Source: Spirochaetaceae bacterium
GTDB taxonomy: Bacteria; Spirochaetota; Spirochaetia; SZUA-6; Bin103
NCBI GenBank assembly: GCA_026710565.1
Contig: JAPOQV010000194.1
Location: forward strand, 1 to 6,256
Length of the DNA: 6,256 nucleotides
Direction of reading: 5' to 3'
Shown in pieces: positions 5,089 through 6,256 of this stretch. Below the pieces are notes generated by a model. It did not search any database. It was not told the DNA's origin and saw only the letters and a list, made by a program, of their open reading frames with translations. Positions within the stretch are counted from its first letter, which is position 1. Each line of letters starts with the position of its first letter. The translations under genes and the position numbers were made by a program.

Positions 5089-6071
5089 CAGAACAGCGAC
5101 TTCTCGGTCAGCCGCTTGCTGAGGTAATTCGCAGCCAACAGCAGACCCAGATTGAGCACGGACTTGAACAGGTTCACGGCGGTCGCGAACGAGAAGCGCA
5201 GGTTCTCCAGGCCGATCCGCAGCACGTAGGTGTCCAGAATGTCGGAGACGCCGCGGTTGCTCACGTTGCCGAGCACGTACACCTGGTCGAAGGTGTCGCC
5301 GTACCCGGACATGATCTTGCCGCTGTGCAGGATGAACAGGATCATGAAGATGCCGGTCAGGTGCGGCCACGTGATCCACCTGATCTTCGCCCGGCGCCCG
5401 GCTCCGTCGATCTCGGCGGCCTCGAACAGGCTGGGGTCGATGGTGGCGATGACCGCCAGGTAGAGGATCGACGCCCAGCCGACCTCCTTCCACAGGTGCG
5501 ACAGGACGATCAGGGGCCAGAAGTACAGGTCGGTGGAGATGAAGTCGATCGGCGCGTCGACGATGCCGGCGCCCAGCAGGAGCTTGTTGAGCAGCCCCCG
5601 GGACGGGTTCAGCAGGTCGTAGACGATCCCGCCGATCACGACCCAGGATATGAAGTGGGGGAGGTAGGAGATGGTCTGGCTGATGCGCTTGAACGCCATG
5701 ACCCGGATCTCGTTCAGCAGGATCGCCAGGACCATCGGCGGCAGCGACAGGAACGCCAGCTTGAGCAGCGCGATGGCCACCGTGTTGCGCAGCACGCGGA
5801 ACGCGTTGGGGGCGCGGAAGAAGTCGATGAAGTGCTCGAACCCGCCGTGTGATGCCCAGGGGCTGGCCAGGATGCCCTGAAAGATGTCGTAGCGCTTGAA
5901 GGCGATGATCAGCCCGTACATCGCCAGGTATTGGATGACGACCGCCACCAGGATCGACGGCAGCACCATCAGGTGCAGGCTGCGCTCCCGTGCAAGCCGT
6001 TCGCGCAGCGCCGCCCAGCCGCTCGCGCGGGGACCGATGCGGGCGAGCGGCCGATACGCGGGCGCGCTCAC
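5088..6071 (-). CDS. Carbohydrate ABC transporter permease 1 (CUT1, LplB-like)
   Basis: This 327-residue inner-membrane protein starts with a basic cytoplasmic stretch (1-33) followed by LMVLPSILVAVVIQYLAMYG and LIIAFKRYD, the hallmark N-terminus of LplB-type permeases. Further spans lie near 93-120, 133-155, 183-210, 238-250 and 292-315. The EAA loop is FEAAEIDGAGRRAKIRWITW followed by PHLTG (216-240). It ends LSKRLTEKSLF, also typical. It pairs with the downstream permease to carry an oligosaccharide across the inner membrane. It is the first gene of the operon. The start is GTG (6069-6071): an in-frame TAG at 6087-6089 limits the choice, and no good Shine-Dalgarno is visible ahead of it. 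A start slightly inside the basic leader would not affect the fold. The cognate solute-binding protein, usually adjacent, is not in the window and may lie beyond the right edge. Confidence 0.93.
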   Translation of the reverse strand: MSAPAYRPLARIGPRASGWAALRERLARERSLHLMVLPSILVAVVIQYLAMYGLIIAFKRYDIFQGILASPWASHGGFEHFIDFFRAPNAFRVLRNTVAIALLKLAFLSLPPMVLAILLNEIRVMAFKRISQTISYLPHFISWVVIGGIVYDLLNPSRGLLNKLLLGAGIVDAPIDFISTDLYFWPLIVLSHLWKEVGWASILYLAVIATIDPSLFEAAEIDGAGRRAKIRWITWPHLTGIFMILFILHSGKIMSGYGDTFDQVYVLGNVSNRGVSDILDTYVLRIGLENLRFSFATAVNLFKSVLNLGLLLAANYLSKRLTEKSLF

Positions 6072-6139
6072 CGGCAGTTGACCCGGCTATCCGTCGATGT
6101 CGGTGGCGCCCTCACTCGCTAGCCGAGGTTTAACGGGCT

Positions 6140-6153
6140 GCAAGTTATCTTGC
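6140..6153. repeat. Inverted repeat GCAAG-TTAT-CTTGC (candidate operator)
   Basis: Perfect five-base arms flank four A/T bases, about 70 bp upstream of the permease 1 start. Size and spacing fit the binding site of a dimeric sugar-responsive regulator, but no regulator gene is in the window to match it and it lacks the central CG of typical LacI-family sites. Confidence 0.35.
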
Positions 6154-6184
6154 TACAGGTGAATGGGTTAGCCGATCTGAAATG

Positions 6185-6225
6185 TGCGAGTGGCACTACA
6201 TTTCTCTCCAAACTGGTCACTCGCA
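6185..6225. repeat. Inverted repeat TGCGAGTG ... CACTCGCA with 25-bp spacer
   Basis: Exact eight-base arms lie at 6185-6192 and 6218-6225. The left arm overlaps a second small palindrome, AGTG-G-CACT (6189-6197), so the AGTG/CACT half-site occurs three times. This could be a cooperative operator for the operon or the repeat-rich terminus of an insertion sequence. Confidence 0.42.
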
Positions 6226-6256
6226 TTACGCTACCACCATCTTCCTGATCCCGCCG

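Larger units (their letters stand above)
6072..6256. other. Operon leader region, lower GC, rich in short inverted repeats
   Basis: Bases 6121-6240 are 59 of 120 G or C by hand count, well below the coding regions. No convincing -35/-10 pair was found on the minus strand, though the promoter of the operon should be here or further right. A minus-strand frame stays open from the right edge to a TAG at 6119-6121 (45 codons), but its translation is unlike any family I know and could be chance or a decayed gene end. Confidence 0.45.

Noticed and set aside
4072..5127. Plus-strand open frame of 351 codons opposite permease 2
   Set aside because: Antisense shadow with a low-complexity charged translation and no motif, while the minus strand encodes a complete permease.
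5089..5493. N-terminal extension of permease 2 to an ATG inside permease 1
   Set aside because: It would overlap permease 1 by about 400 bp and give an Arg-rich, non-membrane leader; the ATG at 5088 gives normal family length and a TGATG junction.
1..6256. CRISPR array, tRNA or rRNA genes
   Set aside because: No regularly spaced repeats and no cloverleaf or rRNA-like segments were seen on either strand.

Overview
The window is GC-rich bacterial DNA whose main content is a four-gene, minus-strand carbohydrate-use operon. No rRNA or other phylogenetic marker is present. The combination of a high-GC genome, LplB/YtcP-type CUT1 sugar permeases, a Cys-type sulfatase and a sialidase-fold enzyme resembles glycan-scavenging genomes such as high-GC Spirochaetota, Planctomycetota/Verrucomicrobiota-like lineages or related environmental MAGs. 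My best guess is a high-GC spirochaete, and this is inference only.

Layout, left to right. Bases 1-234 (minus) hold the first 78 codons of a gene that runs off the left edge; its N-terminus looks like the beta-propeller glycosidase-like proteins that begin with an 'LFIDxRFI' motif. It is divergent from a plus-strand gene (446-1138) for an unrecognised 230-residue predicted lipoprotein. The 211-bp gap between them holds a 12-bp perfect palindrome next to the first gene's ribosome binding site and, ahead of the lipoprotein, a TTGACG box followed by a GCGCAC-AA-GTGCGC palindrome. Bases 1139-1588 contain no intact gene but do hold debris: an 80-bp echo of the C-terminus of the sulfatase encoded further right, and a frameshifted piece of an AAA-type ATPase with a clear P-loop.

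Bases 1589-6071 (minus) are the operon, transcribed right to left: inner-membrane ABC permease 1 (5088-6071), permease 2 (4216-5088, sharing one base with it), sulfatase (2700-4196, 19 bp later) and a sialidase/BNR-type beta-propeller enzyme (1589-2689, 10 bp later). A GC-rich hairpin follows the last stop. Neither enzyme has a visible signal peptide, so the simplest reading is that a sulfated oligosaccharide is imported and then desulfated and cut in the cytoplasm. The solute-binding protein and ATPase that the permeases need are not in the window.

Bases 6072-6256 are the leader of the operon. They have clearly lower GC than the genes and are full of short inverted repeats, which could be operators or the worn end of a mobile element.
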